Positions 5,215 to 6,308 of a stretch of 6,308 nucleotides of DNA are shown one piece after another. The stretch's first letter is position 1, and every line of letters starts with the position of its first letter. The notes beneath the pieces were generated by a model. The model saw nothing but the letters and a program-made list of their open reading frames with translations. It ran no database searches and was not told the origin of the DNA. The stretch is from NCBI GenBank assembly GCA_027058255.1, contig JALUTE010000059.1, positions 1 through 6,308 of the forward strand, given 5' to 3'. This stretch comes from Methyloligella sp. Lineage in GTDB: Bacteria > Pseudomonadota > Alphaproteobacteria > Rhizobiales > JALUTE01. A program made the position numbers and the translations under genes.

Positions 5215-6051
5215 ATGCAGATCGACTGGTGGACGCTCGCGCTTCAGATCGTCAACTTCCTGGTGCTCGTGTGGCTGCTCGAGCGGTTCCTCTACCGCCC
5301 GGTCCGCGCCATCATCGAGGAGCGCAAGCGTCTTGCCGCGCATGCCCTGGCCGAGGCGGAGCGCGCGAAGGCCGAGGCCGACGCCGCCCGCCAGCGCTTC
5401 GAGCGTGCCGAGGCGCAGCTCGCCGGGGAGAAGCGAAAGGCGCTCGAGGACATGCACCGCGAGCTCGAGAACGAGCGGGCCCAGGTGCTGGAGGAGGCCG
5501 GCAGGAAGGCCGAGCGGCTCATCGCACAGGCCAGGCAATCCATCGAGCGCGAGCGCGCCGATGCGCTCGAGGCGCTCCGCGGCGAGCTTGGCGTGCTGGC
5601 GGCGGACCTTGCCGCGCGAATTCTCGAAGGCGCGGACGCGCGAGACCCGGGCGATGCAACGCTCGCCAGGATCGAGGCGCAATTGAACGGCCTGCCCAAG
5701 GCCGAGCGTGGGCGGCTGCAGCGGGACCTCTCCGGGCAGGGTGCCAAGCTGACCATTGTCACTGCGCGCGCCCTGCCGGCGCGGGAGAGGGCGCGCTGGG
5801 CAAAGCGGCTCGGCGCCGCGCTCGCGCTCGAGGGGGAGCCGCGTTTCATCACCGATCCCGCCATTCTCGGAGGCGCCGAGCTGCGCTTTCCCCATGCCGT
5901 CCTCAGCTTCACCTGGGCGGACCAATTGCGACGGGCACAAGATGCGCTGAAAGGCGGGGCGAAGGGCGAGGGGCGGGACGAGCCGCAGGGCGGGGCGACG
6001 CCCGCTGCGGGCCCTGCGGAGATGGAGGCCGGCGATGACGCGGCTTCGTGA
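5215..6051 (+). CDS. atpF: N-ATPase Fo subunit b, extended, with a delta-like C-terminus
   Basis: A 278-residue peripheral-stalk subunit, far longer than the usual ~156-180 residue b. Residues 1-26 form a membrane anchor (DWWTLALQIVNFLVLVWLL). Residues 27-137 are a long Ala/Glu/Arg-rich helix suited to a right-handed coiled coil. Residues 178-245 resemble the end of delta/OSCP: LTIVTARALPARER, then ITDPAILGGAELRF and FTWADQL, like the DP-x-(I/L)-GG-x-x-(I/L)-R and D-x-S-x-x-x-x-L region of delta. Residues 246-278 are a Gly/Ala/acidic tail without obvious fold. As no atpH occurs in the operon, this segment probably replaces delta in tethering the stalk to alpha. The ATG follows the atpE stop by 2 nt without a clear ribosome site, so coupling is likely; the 3' end overlaps atpA. 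Confidence 0.93.
   Translation: MQIDWWTLALQIVNFLVLVWLLERFLYRPVRAIIEERKRLAAHALAEAERAKAEADAARQRFERAEAQLAGEKRKALEDMHRELENERAQVLEEAGRKAERLIAQARQSIERERADALEALRGELGVLAADLAARILEGADARDPGDATLARIEAQLNGLPKAERGRLQRDLSGQGAKLTIVTARALPARERARWAKRLGAALALEGEPRFITDPAILGGAELRFPHAVLSFTWADQLRRAQDALKGGAKGEGRDEPQGGATPAAGPAEMEAGDDAAS
6024..6028 (+). promoter_or_regulatory. Ribosome binding site of atpA inside atpF
   Basis: GGAGG sits 6 nt before the ATG at 6035, within the last codons of atpF. It decides the atpA start, which overlaps the atpF coding end by 17 nt. Confidence 0.75.
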
Positions 6052-6308
6052 CGCCATCGCAGGCTGGCTGCCCGAGGCGCGCGCACGCCTTCGCAGCCTC
6101 GAGATCGCCCCCCGCCTGGAGCATGTGGGACGAGTGGCGCATGTGGGCGACGGGGTGGCGACGGTCTCGGGCAGGCCCGAGACCCGGCTCGACGAACTGC
6201 TCCGCTTCGAGGATGGCACGCCGGGCCTGGCGATGCGCATCGCGGAGGACACGCTCGGATGCGTCCTGCTCGGCCACAGCGACGCCATTGCCGCCGGCAT
6301 GCGCGTGC
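6035..6308 (+). CDS. atpA: N-ATPase F1 alpha subunit, N-terminal 91 residues (truncated by window)
   Basis: This is the start of the non-catalytic nucleotide-binding subunit of the F1 head. After an amphipathic N-terminal helix (about residues 1-21), where alpha normally contacts delta, comes the beta-barrel crown: GRVAHVGDGVATVSG at 32-46, LDELLRFEDGTPGLAMRI at 52-69 and DTLGCVLLG at 72-80. These correspond to the GxVxxVxDGIAxVxG, GELLEF, GxxGMALNL and D-x-VGxVLLG elements of alpha. The P-loop and arginine finger lie beyond the edge and cannot be checked. ATG 6035 has a GGAGG 6 nt upstream. Translation overlapping the atpF end suggests coupling. Confidence 0.94.
   Translation, partial: MTRLRDAIAGWLPEARARLRSLEIAPRLEHVGRVAHVGDGVATVSGRPETRLDELLRFEDGTPGLAMRIAEDTLGCVLLGHSDAIAAGMRV

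Larger units (their letters stand above)
1744..6308 (+). other. N-ATPase operon atpDCQRBEFA (continues beyond right edge)
   Basis: Eight same-strand genes are packed with ATGA overlaps (D/C, C/Q, Q/R), gaps of 2-3 nt (R/B, E/F), one 46-nt gap (B/E) and a 17-nt overlap (F/A). Beta and epsilon leading the operon, with AtpQ and AtpR before a, c and b and with no atpH, is the published N-ATPase arrangement. It differs from the usual alphaproteobacterial split into atpHAGDC and atpIBEF clusters, so this is probably a second ATPase. Gamma (atpG) should follow atpA outside the window. Confidence 0.93.

Noticed and set aside
5188..6300. A 370-codon minus-strand open frame opposite atpF and atpA
   Set aside because: It lies antisense to clear b and alpha subunits, with Arg/Leu/Ser-rich low-complexity content. 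It is explained by codon bias.
1744..6308. The ATPase operon as a wholly new biological system
   Set aside because: Gene order and subunit features match the published N-ATPase family closely, so only its individual variant features are put forward as of interest.

Overview
The window is GC-rich, gene-dense and apparently alphaproteobacterial. The best clue is the last part of a YadA-type trimeric autotransporter with the short-necked C-terminal anchor that I associate with Rhizobiales-like bacteria. Genus cannot be fixed from this sequence. All convincing genes lie on the + strand.

Layout. Bases 1-1007 hold the 3' part of a trimeric autotransporter adhesin: collagen-like left-handed head repeats, then a short linker and the outer-membrane anchor. 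An imperfect hairpin without a U-tract follows at 1037-1075. Bases 1093-1584 encode a small exported protein with an NTF2/SnoaL-like appearance. Bases 1585-1743 are a non-coding gap with a 13-bp palindrome abutting a TATGAT box immediately before the next gene. From 1744 to the right edge runs one tightly packed operon, atpD-atpC-atpQ-atpR-atpB-atpE-atpF-atpA (the last truncated by the window).

The operon is the main content. Gene order, the small membrane proteins AtpQ and AtpR between the F1 genes and the Fo genes, the absence of a separate delta gene (atpH), and a c subunit with a carboxylate in both helices together identify an N-ATPase. This is the laterally transferred, usually second, rotary ATPase first predicted to be Na+-translocating. 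It is therefore a described system rather than a new one. Alpha (start only), beta and epsilon form the catalytic head and stalk seen here; a, b and c form the membrane motor. AtpQ and AtpR are accessory membrane proteins. Gamma (atpG) would be expected just past the right edge.

Points that deserve attention are the c-ring sequence (ion site and Ala-substituted Gly motif), a delta-like module at the C-terminus of the b subunit, a degenerate DELSEED loop in beta together with a divergent, Pro-rich epsilon tail, buried arginines in AtpR, and a possibly leaderless or operator-controlled start of the operon.
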